The notes beneath the pieces were generated by a model. The model did not search any database and was not told the DNA's origin. It was given only the letters and a program-made list of their open reading frames with translations. From assembly GCA_050084515.1 (NCBI GenBank), contig CM114273.1:42222001-42286000 (forward strand): a stretch of DNA of 64,000 nt, read 5' to 3'. The stretch's first letter is position 1, and the number at the start of each line of letters is the position of its first letter. This document shows, in pieces, positions 54,901 through 64,000 of the stretch. The DNA is from Blasia pusilla. Lineage: Eukaryota; Marchantiophyta; Marchantiopsida; Blasiales. Made by a program: the position numbers and the translations under genes.

Positions 54901-57900
54901 CGGGCCACGGGTATCCGGGCCCGCACGGACATGTCCGTCCTAGGGATGGACGTAAGTCCGCGGACATGGACATGTCCACGGACTTTTTCTGCGTGCAACC
55001 TTGGTATTACTATCTGCAAATTACCCAATCAGAAGATACTGCAGTTATAGGAGTGATTGACGTAGTCAAAAGTGGGAGCATACACAAATTCGTTGGACTA
55101 GTTTCCATGATAACTAAATCCTCATACTAAAAGTAACTTTGAGATTCAAGTCAAAGCTCCCACCTGAGAGTGTGACATCTGACAGCTTCAGTCCATGCTC
55201 CAATTTCGCAAAGCCCAAATAGGTCATGGATGCCAACAGCCCAGCAGAGAATATCACCTGCCAAGCAGTTGGATACCAGACCAGCGCACCATAAGCATTC
55301 ATGAGTGCTAAAGAATTCGGAACAGATCATAACCTATGAGGCAAGAATAGAGCTCAGTCATGCAATGCATGAAGAACAGAAGCAACATACCACAGAGATC
55401 TTGAAAACGTTGTTGTGGAACAGGGGTGCATAGTACTGGGCAACCCATCTTGAAATAGCGGTGCTGCCAGTGTTTTCTTGGAGGGAGGGATCGCTCACAT
55501 CAAAATCAACAAGATCTTGTCTCTGGGAGTCGTCCTTCACTGCTGCTGAAAGCACCAACATCCCATCTCTTGGACATAATTAGATATATCAACCTAGTGG
55601 TGGTAGTTCATCTCCCAAGCTATTGAAAACTGGGGCACTCCTCTCATCATTCACTCGCTATCCAGAGCCCCATGACCAGCACTAATGAAGCAGTGGTTGA
55701 AAGCCACCCTACAATGATAGATTGTGCAACACTGCAGTGGTACAATTAAGCAAAGTAACCGAGATTCACAAGTCAGTGAACTCTTACATTCTGGTGCCGT
55801 CTTACTGCGGTATCCATGCGATAGCCAAAGGTTTGGATCATTCACTCCAGCCTATACACAGATCCACCTCAAAATGATACAAGGACCAGGCAAGAACAGG
55901 GACCATCCAGAAAAAAATGAAAATGCCTCATTCACAATCAAAGTACAACAAAGATGATGGTTGATCTCCACAAAACAAGAGGTCCTCAAAAGCACAGGTT
56001 TTTAGCTTCAGGAGTAGAGTGAGAGGAGATCATGCGTTCCTACTTCACACTCAGCTGTTTGACAAGATAAATCAGTGGAAAAGTGCCCATGTTTAGTCCT
56101 ACCTTCACACGGCGTGCATCAAGAGACATGATCGGCACGAAAATCAGCATTAGCCCTAGAGTATGAAGACTAGCAGTGATGCCCATTTGCCAGCAGAACC
56201 ACTGGGAAATCGGCATGGGATTCTGCATCATCACAAAAGAGACTAATATCAGTATATACAAAACCCTCATCATGGTGAAAACGTGTAGCTCAATATTCAA
56301 GGGACATTTCCGTCACCCCAAAAGAGTCTGGCATCACAGAAATGATAGGGCGAGACTACTCACCAGTGACGAGATGAAAAAGGCTGCAAGAACAGAGAAT
56401 GTGGTGAGAATAACAGAAGGGCCAGCAAGCGCAAGAGTGAGCCTCATTTCCCGCTCAGGTATGGTAGAACCAGCTCCCATTTCTTGCAGTTTGGGATCCT
56501 CCAAATAATTGCGCATGATGTTGACAAGGACAAAGACATCATCAATACCTGTGAAACCGCCAATTCCCTGTCACTTCGATCTCAACAGTGCAAGAGTGGG
56601 AAAGGCAGGCAAGAATTTACAGAACATCAGCATTTCCTAACGAGAACCATTCCACTCACTTACCCAGGCCAAGGGCCAGAAAAGGTACCACACCACCAGC
56701 CAGGGGTGAAAATTTGATACCAACAGCAGCTGTGAATCCAAACCCAGACAAGATCGAGAGCGTAACAACAGATAGCCCCTGAAACACTCCATTCACCAAA
56801 CCCCACGTTAAAACTCTTTCCACAACCAGAGGACTTTGTCTCCTGCGAAGAACCCCATGCTCTACTACTCCCATTCAAAAGAAAAGAGCATTCTTTCATT
56901 GAAGGGTGTAAAGCATGAGGTGCAGAGATCGGATAACCATCGTGGTCAAATGATGGTAATACACACCCATTGTGCATCCTCCATAAACATAAGGTCTTAA
57001 CGGCCAAAGTGCTCTAATACAATCATTCAGTTACTCAACACTCAGTAGTGACACTTCTTACCACTGGGGATCCACAGACTCCAACCGAAAAAAATCTCAC
57101 CCAAACAACACTGGTTCAGCTGTATGCCTTACCGTGGTCACTACCCAGGTGTGAGAATGAACCGGTCTTTTCACATTGATGAAAGCTGCGTATGCATAGA
57201 GAGTAGTGAGAACAACACTGAGAACAATCTGCCAAATTGGAGTCTTCGCAGAATCTGAAATTATATCTTGTGAAGACCTCTGCAAGTAAGTACAACAAGG
57301 GTGTCTTGTTACATTTCAAGAATAGGAGTGATCATTGGTGGCATCTCATTGGACTAACTTGTAAGTTAGAACCTATAAGCCCCACTGATGTAGTGTGTAA
57401 CCATATTTGGTCCCATTCTAAACGAGACTCCTATCAACAAACTGCCTACCTTAGTATGAATCTTCTAAGGAACAACAAAGATGACAGTGGGCCATTGCAC
57501 AAACGAGAGTATACCCCACCTACATCATCACAACCGCCCTTCCTTGAATAAACATGACTCAAAGAATACCTGAATTTGATGTGAACAGCAACCTAAGAAT
57601 TCTACTTACCCACGTAAGGAACTCCAGCTGAAGGTCACCATAGGTACTTGCGAACAAATTTCTCTGTCTGTAATGTAAGGGTTCAAGATGATCGACCATG
57701 ACCCCTTCCCACTTCCTGTGCAGATTCTTACGTTGCTTGCGAGTGAGATTTGTTCCCACCAAGTTTTGTATATACTCCGTCCAGAGAGGTGTTGCTTCAT
57801 GAAAATTATTTTGGCCCCATCTTATCCCTCCTATCTGCAATTGTAACCTCAACAAATTCAGGAGAGGAACATCTTACTATACAGGAAAACGTCCTTATAC

Positions 57901-60900
57901 TATCATATTCCCATTCCTTAAAAAGGATAAAAGGGTTGCCAAAAATTAAGGCACCGTAATAAACTGTGTGAGGATGATTTGCATGACAGCAGTGGATTCC
58001 AAACTGATATGAGGTCACTGGGAATCAGAGACGACCACTTTCACTCATATTGGAGCTCTTGACAGAAACAATCTAATACAAAGAAAAAATTATGAAGAAA
58101 ACTATTAGGAAAAAAGCACTCCAACAGAAAAAAAAATTCACGGGAAGAAAATGATCAAGATACTAGAGTGAACTCAAAGAGTCAAATAAAAACCTTTGGC
58201 AAAAACCTGCACACATGGGGTGAGGGGAGAACCCCTTTAAGAATTAAATTCTCCTAAAAACAGCAGCAATGGTCATTTGTTCATCAAAACAGTACTGCGA
58301 TGGCTACAACGTGAGCTTAAAATTGTGATAGGGTGCATGTAACATCAAAATTACCTTTGTAACATTTCCAGATTGATCATATTCGATGCTTCCAAAGGAT
58401 GCCAAAATTGGTGTGTGAACGCCAAACCAGGTCAAACAGCAAGGCAGACCTTTGCTGATGCATCCCAGAACCTGAAGACAAAGAGTTTGACCCACCCCTT
58501 AATATCAAGGATTCATCATAGTTGGTATCATATAGCGTGAATCGGAGAGTCTGCTGTGCCCATAAGGGATAGGAAGTCACAGAGGACTCATTACTCCTGC
58601 ACGTTTATTGAGCACTACATCTGAGCCTGCAACTCCTACAGAAGAGTCGAAAAGATAGAACTGGACTCACTTGAGGATTGGAAGGAGAAGGATCCGACTC
58701 CCCAGCAATCTTAACTGCCGTGTTGATATGATCAATGATCTGCAACCACAAAGATGTCCGTGAGGCTGTCACCTTCATATGCTGTATGCATCACTCAGAC
58801 TGGAATTAAGGACTCTCTGGATACACTGCAGGGATCTCTTGCAAAACATGAATTCCGGATAATGATACATTTGTCCAGGAATCCCAGTGGAGATGGCCAC
58901 ATTCCACTCATATACGAAAGTCTCTTCGTCTCTTTGAGCAGCACTTTACAGAGATACTCGTTTTTGTGAGGGAACGCCATTATTCAGACGCCTATCGAAC
59001 ACAACCGATTGATAGGACCTATATTAGTTATTTTCTGTTCTTGTTTTAAATGAGGTGATCCATTTTCAATAATGCATGGATATTGTGTTGTAGGCTTTCT
59101 CAAAAGATCAATTCTAGCGCCCATTCAAATGCTTCTATAGTATTTAAAATATTTCCATTTTACCCATTAAAAACAAGTTTCTCCCATTCAAATGACAGGA
59201 GTGACGACCCCTAGAGTTCTGCCTGCTTTGTAAATACTCACTTGTTGGTCAGATAGACCTTTGTAAGACTTTCTCCAGCGGTATCCCCAGGAGAAGAAAC
59301 CTCCTGCCTGAGAAACAACACCCTCCACAATCTGCAGCCCCAACAGATTCGTCTAAATTAGGATGTGCATACAACTCGTGGGCCTTATTTTAGGCATTAT
59401 TTTAGTGCCCAGAGATCAACAAGGACCTGAGCTTCAAGAGCAAAAGACTGTGGAAGAATGAGAGTCGATACTTTTCTGTCCCCAACATGTGATACTTTCA
59501 AAAACCAATGAAAGTGAACGGCTTTCTTCATGGGTGAGTAAAAGTTTTAATAATGCCACTCGAGTCTCCAATCATTCCATTACTGCCATAGTTTATGGAC
59601 AGGAAACGAACAAGATTCTCCTGAAATGCTATTCTCACCTGCTCAATTTGCGGCCCAGCTTGCGCTGCAGGAACTCCTGATGCTGTAAAAATAGCTTCAA
59701 TGTCTTTCGAAAGCGTAGTGGTGCATGAGTTTGATTGAAGAAGAAAGGAAGATGTGACGTCCACCAAAGTGAAGGTGCCTGGGGTACCTGCCGGACAGTT
59801 CAGAAAGACATTCAGATTCTGGCCAAGTAAGACAGTCCCATTTTGCTCACTGAATTGAGAAATTACTGATATGCATGGTATGTTTTGTCAGGTACCTGGA
59901 ATTGGGGGCATCACGGTTTCCAACTGTCTCAGTGGCACAGGATAATCAAAATCTCCACCCTCTCGAAAGCAGTCTGTAGGCATGAGCTTGGTGCAAGGAA
60001 ATTTTTCTATACCCCAACCCACTGGGAGGGGGGTGAAGGAAGACGCAGAAGATGCATAAGTGGTTTGCAATGCACAAGTGGAGATCTTCTGATATCCCCA
60101 TGAAAGCCAATTTCCATCTGCCATAGGGTTGTTTCCCGGCTTCATAGTGGGTGGCACCATGGGTCTCACACATAAATCACTCTACATCACACCAAGGCGG
60201 CAGCAAATCAGGCTTTCATTAAAGGCACAAGGATAGGAAGATACAAGGGGTCAAAAATAAATAAACCACAAACCGCTGCTATGGAACTACGAGATACAAA
60301 TGCAGAAACATCATGAGATAGTCTGAATAAAACAATTACACATTAACTCCAAGAATCAGTAGCCCCAGCTGAGGATGAGATTCTTCTCAAGAAGATCACG
60401 TACATTCTCCACAAGATTCAGCCACTTCAGATCGATTACATGGAAGTGAAGTAGTACCTGGGAGAGAGTGAAGGATTTTCCAGCAGGTGACGTATACTCC
60501 ATTGTAAGATTATCAAACATAGGGGCAATTGCATATTTCAAAGCATCAAATGCATGTGCTAGCTTGATTTGATCATCTGGATTGTCCTTGGAAACTATGG
60601 CAACGATCTCCTGACGGGGTATTCCACCGAACCTGCTCAGGTCCAAACAATGTCCAGGCATCAGTATGCTGGCAAGAGAAAACGTCCCAGTACACAAATC
60701 CTCGTACCCTTCGACCACAACTAGAGGTGACACCACAGATGTTTCCTAACTCACCCACCCACCTTGAATCAAAAAACGCTTTTTCCTCGACGACTCGAGA
60801 GCCATGCTCCACCCACAGCTTCTCAAGATCTGTTTCCTTGCTGTATCTGAAAAGCCCGAAGCAAAATCCTCCCAGCAACACCAGCCCAAAGCTGCAAAGA

Positions 60901-63900
60901 CACAGGTAGAATAAATCATGAGATTGATAGCTACAATTCAACTTAGTCCCAATTCAATAAATCAAACGACTCCTCGTGTTGCAATTAATAACACCTCCTA
61001 ACGACACTCGTCATGAAGGTCTTGAACCAAATACCGATTCACTCTGATATCTTCACTTCAGGCTGCAGTTGCCATCACTTGCATTACTACAGACCAATGT
61101 CAGCACCCACAGCTCCTACACCCCTGGCCACTCTTTAATGCGACTCTTAATTTGACCCAGCGCTGTCCAAAATCTCAGAGTCCAGCAACTCCACTAAATC
61201 CTCCACATCCCAAGACCGTAGGCCAGCCAGAGCCTACGGTCTTGGGCGTTCAGAGCATGGAATTGCTGATAATGAATGAAACCATCTTAATTTGTCCCGC
61301 TTGAAGGGCTTGGGAGGCCATTGAGACCTTATTCAGCTCACTGCACATGGATGAACAGGGACTGAGACCAAGCTCTCTAGTGGAGGTGAGGTAGATCCAT
61401 GGGAGTCCATAGGCAGCTCCAGAAACGCTGAAAGCGTGGGAAGGGAGAAGCACAGTTGGAATTAACGTCCACTGCTTCCACTCAAGCATACGGATCATCA
61501 CAGAGTTGAATCCTAACGCTGTCCACACGGCGGATCACTTGACTTGATGGTCAACCCCAACAAAGGTGAAACAGAGGGAGTAGCAGTGGTGGAATTGACG
61601 TCCGCTGGACCCATTCAGGCAAGCAGTTCATCATGGAGGACACAACCAGAACTGTTAACAGCACCCAGACGTGCAGCTCAAGTGTGAGTTTAAGATCAAT
61701 TTCATTCCCACCTCTAAGCACCGAAGTTGAATCCGAATGCTGACCACATGACTTGGCTTGATGGTCAGCCCCAACAAAGGTGAAACACAGGGAGTAGTAG
61801 AGGTGGAATTGACGTCCATTGGACCTCTTCAAGCACACGGGTCATCAGAGTATACAACCAGAGCTGTAAACAGCCGTTATAGATCACTTTCTTTCCCAGC
61901 TCAAAGCTCCAGAGTTGAATCCGAACGCTGTCTACGCGGCGGATCACATGGCTTGACGGTCAGCTCCAACATAGGTGAAACAGAGGGAGTACTAGAGGTG
62001 CAATTGACGTCAACTGGACCCATTCAAGCAAACGGGTCATCATAGAGAACATAACCGGGACTGCAAACAGCCACAGATGAACAGCGAGCTAAAATCTCCG
62101 GCGCCAGTTCCATTCCCAGCTCTAAGATCTGCTGTAGAATCCGAAAACGGCCCACATGACGAATCGAAGAGATCGACGGTCAGCTCCACCGAGTTAAAAT
62201 AGAGGGAGTAGCAGAGGGGGAATTGACGTCCACTGGGGACGTTTCAAACAAATTGATCATAGAGTACAGAACCAATTGCAGACTGCGAACAGCCCTCGAA
62301 CTCGTGCACCGATTGTGCTCCGAGATCTGAGACCTGCAGATAAATCCCAAGGCTGTCTACATGGCCATTGAGAATGATCTCCACAAGTCACTGCACTGGA
62401 TTCACATTGATCGTCCAGCTGCAGGACCGAAGAACACCCACAATGCGCATCGGAAGCTTGAGCTCAAGCCCACGCACCAGCTTCATTCCGAGCAGTAAGA
62501 GCTGCAGTGGAATCCGCACGCTGCCTTCATGGGCTTCAGGAGTCATGCCCTCCAGTTACTGCGTTCATTGATATCGCAGTGTCCACCCACCTGAGTGACG
62601 ACACAGTACACATGCCCAACCGATCTTCACAAACCCCATCATTTCTACAGAGGCGCCGAGATTCACGGTACCAGTGTCACCCTGCATAGACCTGTTGGGT
62701 GAATTCCAGACACAGGGTCTTCAAAACAAACTGTACCCATTGACCAGTAAAGTCCGGCATTGCCCCGGGGACATGGGAATGGCAGCAGGCTACAAGGGGC
62801 AACGCAGACGTGAAATGCACCAGAATAGGACGCCAGCCGGGGTCAGGTTCGGCCGATTCCTCGGCTGAAGAACGGTCCCATCACCTCACAATCCGTGCCA
62901 CACTTCTCCGGCTTTGACGATGGTTCTCTGGGCCCAAGTCAACCCATCAGGTGGAAAGTACTGTCTTGTCCCGATCTGCCACTCGCAGACCTCCCCCGAG
63001 TCCTCTAAGTGCATCCATCGTCTGCTTGCCAAGCGATATCATGCGCAACTAAACGCGCTTGCAAACCACAAACAAAGCCCTGCTCATGAGTAACTCATGA
63101 GGCTTTTCCCACCGCAAGGATCGCAGAGGGTATCCCCCTCGCCCATTCCTCGCCGAGCCTGACTGTGTTGGTGCTCCATCTTGGTGCTGTGCTTCTTGAG
63201 CCCCTTTCTGCATTCTTCAGGGGCCCATTCCTATCGCTGTGTTCATGAAGGTCTCTCCTCTCGCGCATAGGACACCGCAGTGCAGTGCCTCATCCCGATC
63301 TGCCCACTCCTCCACCATTTACCCCTGATGATGATCTCGCCTGACTGCAAACCCATCTCAAGCAGCAGAATGCCAACCCATAGAAAGAAGAAGAAGAAGA
63401 AGGAGGAGGAGGAGGAGGAGGAGGAGGAGAAGGACTCACAACAGAGGGAGGAGGGGCTTGCGAGCAACAAAGGAGCCATAGGCCGAGAAGGCGTTGTTCA
63501 TGAAAACATGGTACTTGCCAACACAAGTCTGGAAACCTCGAATCAGCTGCAAAATTGTGAAGTGAGCTCAGTCAGTCATCCATGGATCAAAGCACAGGCA
63601 TTCACATGGACTAATCAGTCTCACGGAGCACTGATTGAACAACTCCACGATAATGGAGCACATGATCACCAGAGCTATAATCGACAGCTATAATCGAAGT
63701 TGATCACTCGACAGCTATAATCGAAGTTGCATGATGAGGTTGAGCCTCCAAGAGACCAACCGCGTTCGTGAGCTGGGTTGTTGGGGAGCGAAATGAGTGC
63801 AGGTAGAGAACCCAACCGCTGCAAATTCGCATCATGAGATCATTCAGCTCAGAATGGTAACGTCATGATGGTGAGTGAGTGCAACTTACCCCCATCTTCA

Positions 63901-64000
63901 GAACCTGGGAGTTGGTACTTGACCCAGTCTTCCAATAATTTCAGCTGCACAGCGCCACCTTTGACCGCTGCAGCTTCTTTTCCGGTGCTCTTAGACGTCT
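45765..64000 (-). CDS. Patched-like RND permease with sterol-sensing domain (5' end outside window)
   Basis: Twenty-six exons with consistent phases give about 1200 residues. Landmarks in order: RP-LLPL first membrane segment; SKETDLEKLWVEHGSR (Patched/NPC1 N-terminal box); a large extracytosolic loop; the SSD from PIWQIVLSVVL through LGLGIDDVFVLVN (paired Asp of TM4) and AAFFISSLNPMPISQW (Patched-type end of the SSD); TM7; second loop; YPFLFFEQYL; TM8 to TM9; LNALSLVNLGIVIGMSAEF (TM10 with acidic residue); a final TM12 (FNGFVLLPTLLTWIGP). The GIDD motif and lack of a visible NPC1 N-terminal domain favour Patched/Patched-domain proteins over NPC1. These use ion gradients to move sterols or lipids across membranes. 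Substrate unknown. A copia element and a MITE lie in introns. Confidence 0.8.
46045..46510. repeat. Degenerate tandem repeat in the last intron
   Basis: Units of about 110-150 bp, four or so, share TTGTGAGAAAG, GGAATTCAGTTTCTT, a GATGGATGATCCC-like stretch and CTAGAGTTCTACAAG. Confidence 0.6.
46746..46906 (-). CDS. Patched-like gene, exon with TM10 end and TM11
   Basis: Encodes IGMSAEFTYLARSFL.. to FPLLFVK; SAEF carries the conserved acidic residue of TM10. Flanks: CGGCAG acceptor, GTAAGT-type donor. Confidence 0.8.
47032..47060 (-). CDS. Patched-like gene, 29-nt micro-exon
   Basis: Between GCACAG and GTGAGT. It supplies ALSLVNLGIV, joining KLN upstream to IGMSAEF downstream and so restoring the family's LNA-x-S-x-VNL box. 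Phases on both sides match only with this exon present. Confidence 0.8.
47318..47446 (-). CDS. Patched-like gene, exon with TM9-TM10
   Basis: Encodes GVFVAITIFQFSLTVSLLICVILFITN and EVYGFIYVIGAKLN. Acceptor GTGCAG, donor GTAAGC. The upstream intron contains the copia element. Confidence 0.8.
47581..47585. repeat. Copia target-site duplication, left copy (TATAG)
   Basis: Matches 52981-52985 exactly. Confidence 0.9.
47586..48221 (-). repeat. Copia 3' LTR
   Basis: Sense start TGTTGTAAAAC, sense end CTGATTCTAAAA, so the outer end is not the usual CA. It contains GCAACCACTCAGGTTAG direct repeats and a TATA box (sense TATATAA, plus-strand 48018-48024). Confidence 0.93.
48238..52336 (-). pseudogene. 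Copia gag-pol polyprotein
   Basis: The ATG at 52336 is only four bases from the LTR. In order: UBN2-type gag (FDGTNYRHWSFQMKLL), CCHC knuckle CYTCREKGHLSPQC, protease WFLDSGATAHIC, pre-integrase H/C box, integrase triad (LIHSDVWG, IRSDGGKEY, NGVAERLN), RT (LDVEAAFLNGDL; catalytic AVYVDDLLLLG) and RNase H (FTDASWGDD; STTEAELMAAS). After a TAG at about 48365 the frame continues with the usual PTEDMTADVLTKAL end to a stop near 48236. Nearly intact, so recently active. Confidence 0.92.
52322..52340 (-). promoter_or_regulatory. Copia primer-binding site (internal initiator tRNA-Met)
   Basis: The plus strand next to the LTR reads GTGGGCCCATAACC (52327-52340), identical to 14 bases of the anticodon stem-loop of plant initiator tRNA-Met as I recall it. 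Drosophila copia primes from such a half-tRNA. The gag ATG lies inside this site. Confidence 0.75.
52341..52980 (-). repeat. Copia 5' LTR
   Basis: 640 bp; TATA box at 52777-52783 (plus-strand TTATATA). Telomere-like TTTAGGGTTTTTAGGG at about 52808-52823. Confidence 0.93.
52997..53189 (-). CDS. Patched-like gene, exon with FFEQYL
   Basis: Encodes TRKVLDNLNEKFGEKVAYMY, GYPFLFFEQYL and the start of TM8. The Y-P-F-x-F-F-E-Q-Y motif is a hallmark of Patched/NPC1. Donor GTACGT. Confidence 0.85.
53397..53500 (-). CDS. Patched-like gene, second-loop exon
   Basis: VLSLQDLYCEHNETKVQMSC and following; GGGCAG acceptor, GTAAGA donor. Confidence 0.75.
53753..53876 (-). CDS. Patched-like gene, second-loop exon
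   Basis: ESSFLGGLYLFANN to RSWSTSSV; acceptor GCCCAG, donor GTATGT. Confidence 0.75.
54117..54221 (-). CDS. Patched-like gene, second-loop exon
   Basis: MIVTREVSYPNRQNQILEIF to WVPVQPR; acceptor TTGCAG, donor GTAAAT. Confidence 0.75.
54455..54513 (-). CDS. Patched-like gene, second-loop exon
   Basis: GSYQNTFAKLTEDRFPNYDV; acceptor TTGCAG, donor GTAAGA. Confidence 0.78.
54682..55003. mobile_element. hAT-type MITE
   Basis: 322 bp with 12-bp terminal inverted repeats CAAGGTTGCACG, flanked by GCATTACT and GTATTACT (7 of 8 match), as hAT elements leave 8-bp duplications. Subterminal GGACATGTCC-type palindromes occur near both ends. No coding capacity. Confidence 0.8.
55164..55257 (-). CDS. Patched-like gene, TM7 exon
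   Basis: VIFSAGLLASMTYLGFAKLE then HGLKLSDVTLS; matches the x-x-G-L-x-L-x-D-V-x-P region of Patched after TM7. Confidence 0.8.
55391..55545 (-). CDS. Patched-like gene, pre-TM7 cytosolic exon
   Basis: AVKDDSQRQDLVDFDVSDP to YYAPLFHNNVFKISV; contains the W-x-x-x-x-YAP-x-L-x-N motif usual before TM7 in Patched proteins. Confidence 0.8.
55806..55851 (-). CDS. Patched-like gene, short exon
   Basis: AGVNDPNLWLSHGYR; 46 nt, GTATAG acceptor, GTAAGA donor. Confidence 0.65.
56103..56222 (-). CDS. Patched-like gene, SSD TM6 exon
   Basis: NPMPISQWFCWQMGITASLH then LGLMLIFVPIMSLDARR; the x-x-L-D-x-R-R end is typical of Patched. Confidence 0.82.
56364..56548 (-). CDS. Patched-like gene, SSD TM4-TM5 exon
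   Basis: IDDVFVLVNIMRNYLED to SVILTTFSVLAAFFISSL; the Asp pair follows GLG of the previous exon. Confidence 0.85.
56664..56778 (-). CDS. Patched-like gene, SSD TM3-TM4 exon
   Basis: GLSVVTLSILSGFGFTAAVG to VPFLALGLG. Confidence 0.85.
57133..57279 (-). CDS. Patched-like gene, SSD TM2 exon
   Basis: RSSQDIISDSAKTPIWQIVL to HTWVVTT; first helix of the sterol-sensing domain. Confidence 0.82.
57610..57834 (-). CDS. Patched-like gene, first-loop exon
   Basis: IGGIRWGQNNFHEATPLWTE to GDLQLEFLTW; the W-x-x-x-(Y/F) and final aromatic region precede TM2 in the family. Confidence 0.78.
58355..58471 (-). CDS. Patched-like gene, first-loop exon
   Basis: VLGCISKGLPCCLTWFGVHT to YDQSGNVTK; two adjacent Cys. 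Confidence 0.75.
58671..58739 (-). CDS. Patched-like gene, first-loop exon
   Basis: IIDHINTAVKIAGESDPSPS; 69 nt, in phase 0 both sides. Confidence 0.65.
59242..59331 (-). CDS. Patched-like gene, first-loop exon
   Basis: IVEGVVSQAGGFFSWGYRWR to GLSDQQ; 90 nt, phase 0. Confidence 0.72.
59639..59865 (-). CDS. Patched-like gene, first-loop exon
   Basis: Starts VISQFSEQNGTVLLGQNLNV and ends AQAGPQIEQ. The acceptor CATATCAG was chosen because only it fits the phase left by the previous exon. Confidence 0.75.
59896..60181 (-). CDS. Patched-like gene, first-loop exon
   Basis: SDLCVRPMVPPTMKPGNNPM to VMPPIP; Cys- and Pro-rich, extracytosolic. Confidence 0.75.
60458..60720 (-). CDS. Patched-like gene, first-loop exon
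   Basis: Encodes VVEGYEDLCTGTFSLASILM to SPAGKSFTLSQ; acceptor CCTCTAG, donor GTACTA. Confidence 0.72.
60755..60891 (-). CDS. Patched-like gene, TM1 exon
   Basis: FGLVLLGGFCFGLFRYSKET to AFFDSRWV. The ETDLEKLWVE box right after TM1 is diagnostic for Patched/NPC1 proteins. Donor GTGAGT. Confidence 0.82.
61209..61246. repeat. Perfect 15-bp-arm hairpin
   Basis: CCCAAGACCGTAGGC and its exact reverse complement around an 8-base loop CAGCCAGA. Confidence 0.9.
61460..62350. repeat. Tandem repeat, ~200-bp unit, four to five copies
   Basis: Units begin near 61503, 61724, 61912 and 62133 with GTTGAATCCGAACGCTG-like sequence. They share a GGTCAGCYCCAAC stretch, GGTGAAACAGAGGGAGTA, ATTGACGTCCACTGGACCC and a CAACCAGRACTGTAAACAGC-like end. 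Confidence 0.8.
63440..63536 (-). CDS. Patched-like gene, exon before TM1
   Basis: Encodes FQTCVGKYHVFMNNAFSAYG and FVARKPLLPL, the amphipathic helix and first membrane entry of Patched proteins. Ends GTGAGT at 63439. The start is either 63536 (phase fits exon 63890) or 63546 after a better TTTGCAG; both keep the same frame. Confidence 0.68.
63890..64000 (-). CDS. Patched-like gene, first visible exon (partial)
   Basis: Open frame TSKSTGKEAAAVKGGAVQLK..LLEDWVKYQLPGSEDG, then donor GTAAGT. It is probably the cytosolic N-terminus; the start lies outside the window. Confidence 0.55.

Larger units (their letters stand above)
60892..63439. other. Large intron of the Patched-like gene
   Basis: 2.5 kb, apparently without genes. 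It holds a perfect hairpin (61209-61246) and a ~200-bp degenerate tandem repeat (61460-62350). A GAG/GAA simple repeat lies at 63387-63430 beside the next exon. Confidence 0.6.

Noticed and set aside
63360-63440. Lys/Glu repeat protein
   Set aside because: The GAAGAAGAAGGAGGAG run is a simple repeat next to a splice donor and not coding on the supported strand.
45765-64000. Annotation as NPC1
   Set aside because: No NPC1 N-terminal Cys-rich domain is visible, and TM4 has GIDD and the SSD end PMPISQW, closer to Patched. NPC1 stays as the second choice.
1-64000. tRNA, rRNA genes or CRISPR arrays
   Set aside because: None seen. The tRNA-like stretches at 37151 and 52327 are primer-binding sites, and the spaced palindromes have no unique spacers or leader.

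Overview
This is a retrotransposon-rich nuclear window from a land plant. The evidence is Ty3/gypsy and Ty1/copia elements with plant-type domains, a tRNA-Asp primer site, long introns with clean GT..AG borders and plant-like repeat content. A Patched-like RND gene together with a methyltransferase-bearing gypsy family makes a non-flowering lineage (fern, lycophyte or similar) more likely than an angiosperm. That is inference; the species cannot be read from the sequence.

Layout. (1) 1-14800, plus strand: a decayed multi-exon gene with a beta-class N4/N6 amino-methyltransferase-like domain (14-331, 804-1174, 12269-12414), followed by duplicated exon-like units and a SWIM zinc finger (14520-14797). 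Its reading frame is broken by element DG1 (1175-12268, minus strand, 4-bp target duplication GGGC). (2) 15300-16320: a dense array of short palindromes (arm GCAACCCGTCGGA), a family that recurs at 390-690, 12.66, 13.34, 38.9-39.5, 40.8 and 42.5-43.4 kb. (3) 16735-38724: an unidentified minus-strand gene split by a 21-kb Athila/Tat-like gypsy element (ATB, 17261-38405; LTRs of 1191 and 1218 bp, TSD GTGCA, tRNA-Asp PBS, sense coiled-coil ORF after integrase). ATB itself carries a second copy of the first family, DG2 (25240-35543), inside gag. (4) 38.7-45.7 kb: palindrome arrays, one small plus-strand gene remnant with a TATA box (41019-43763), and AT-rich sequence with nothing recognisable. (5) 45765 to beyond 64000, minus strand: a well-preserved Patched-like sterol-sensing-domain RND gene. 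I could place 26 phase-consistent exons; one intron holds a young copia element (47586-52980, TSD TATAG) and another a hAT-type MITE (54682-55003).

The most unusual content is the DG family. It encodes gag, an aspartic protease, a complete-looking C5 cytosine DNA methyltransferase (motifs I, IV, VI, VIII, IX and X), reverse transcriptase, RNase H and a DDE integrase, and ends in an intact C4HC3 PHD finger. A retroelement would thus carry its own DNA-methylation writer and a chromatin reader. Neither copy has ordinary LTRs: DG1 has different ends, and DG2 has a split-direct-repeat layout (A1-ORFs-B1-A2-B2) known from DIRS/PAT-type elements, yet with a DDE integrase and 4-bp target duplications. 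Both copies are broken by frameshifts, so any activity must come from other copies in the genome.

Reading order of events: ATB inserted into the unidentified gene, and DG2 later inserted into ATB. DG1 inserted into the methyltransferase-like gene and copia into the Patched-like intron as separate events. Premature stops in ATB are strikingly often TAG, as expected from deamination of methylated CAG sites.
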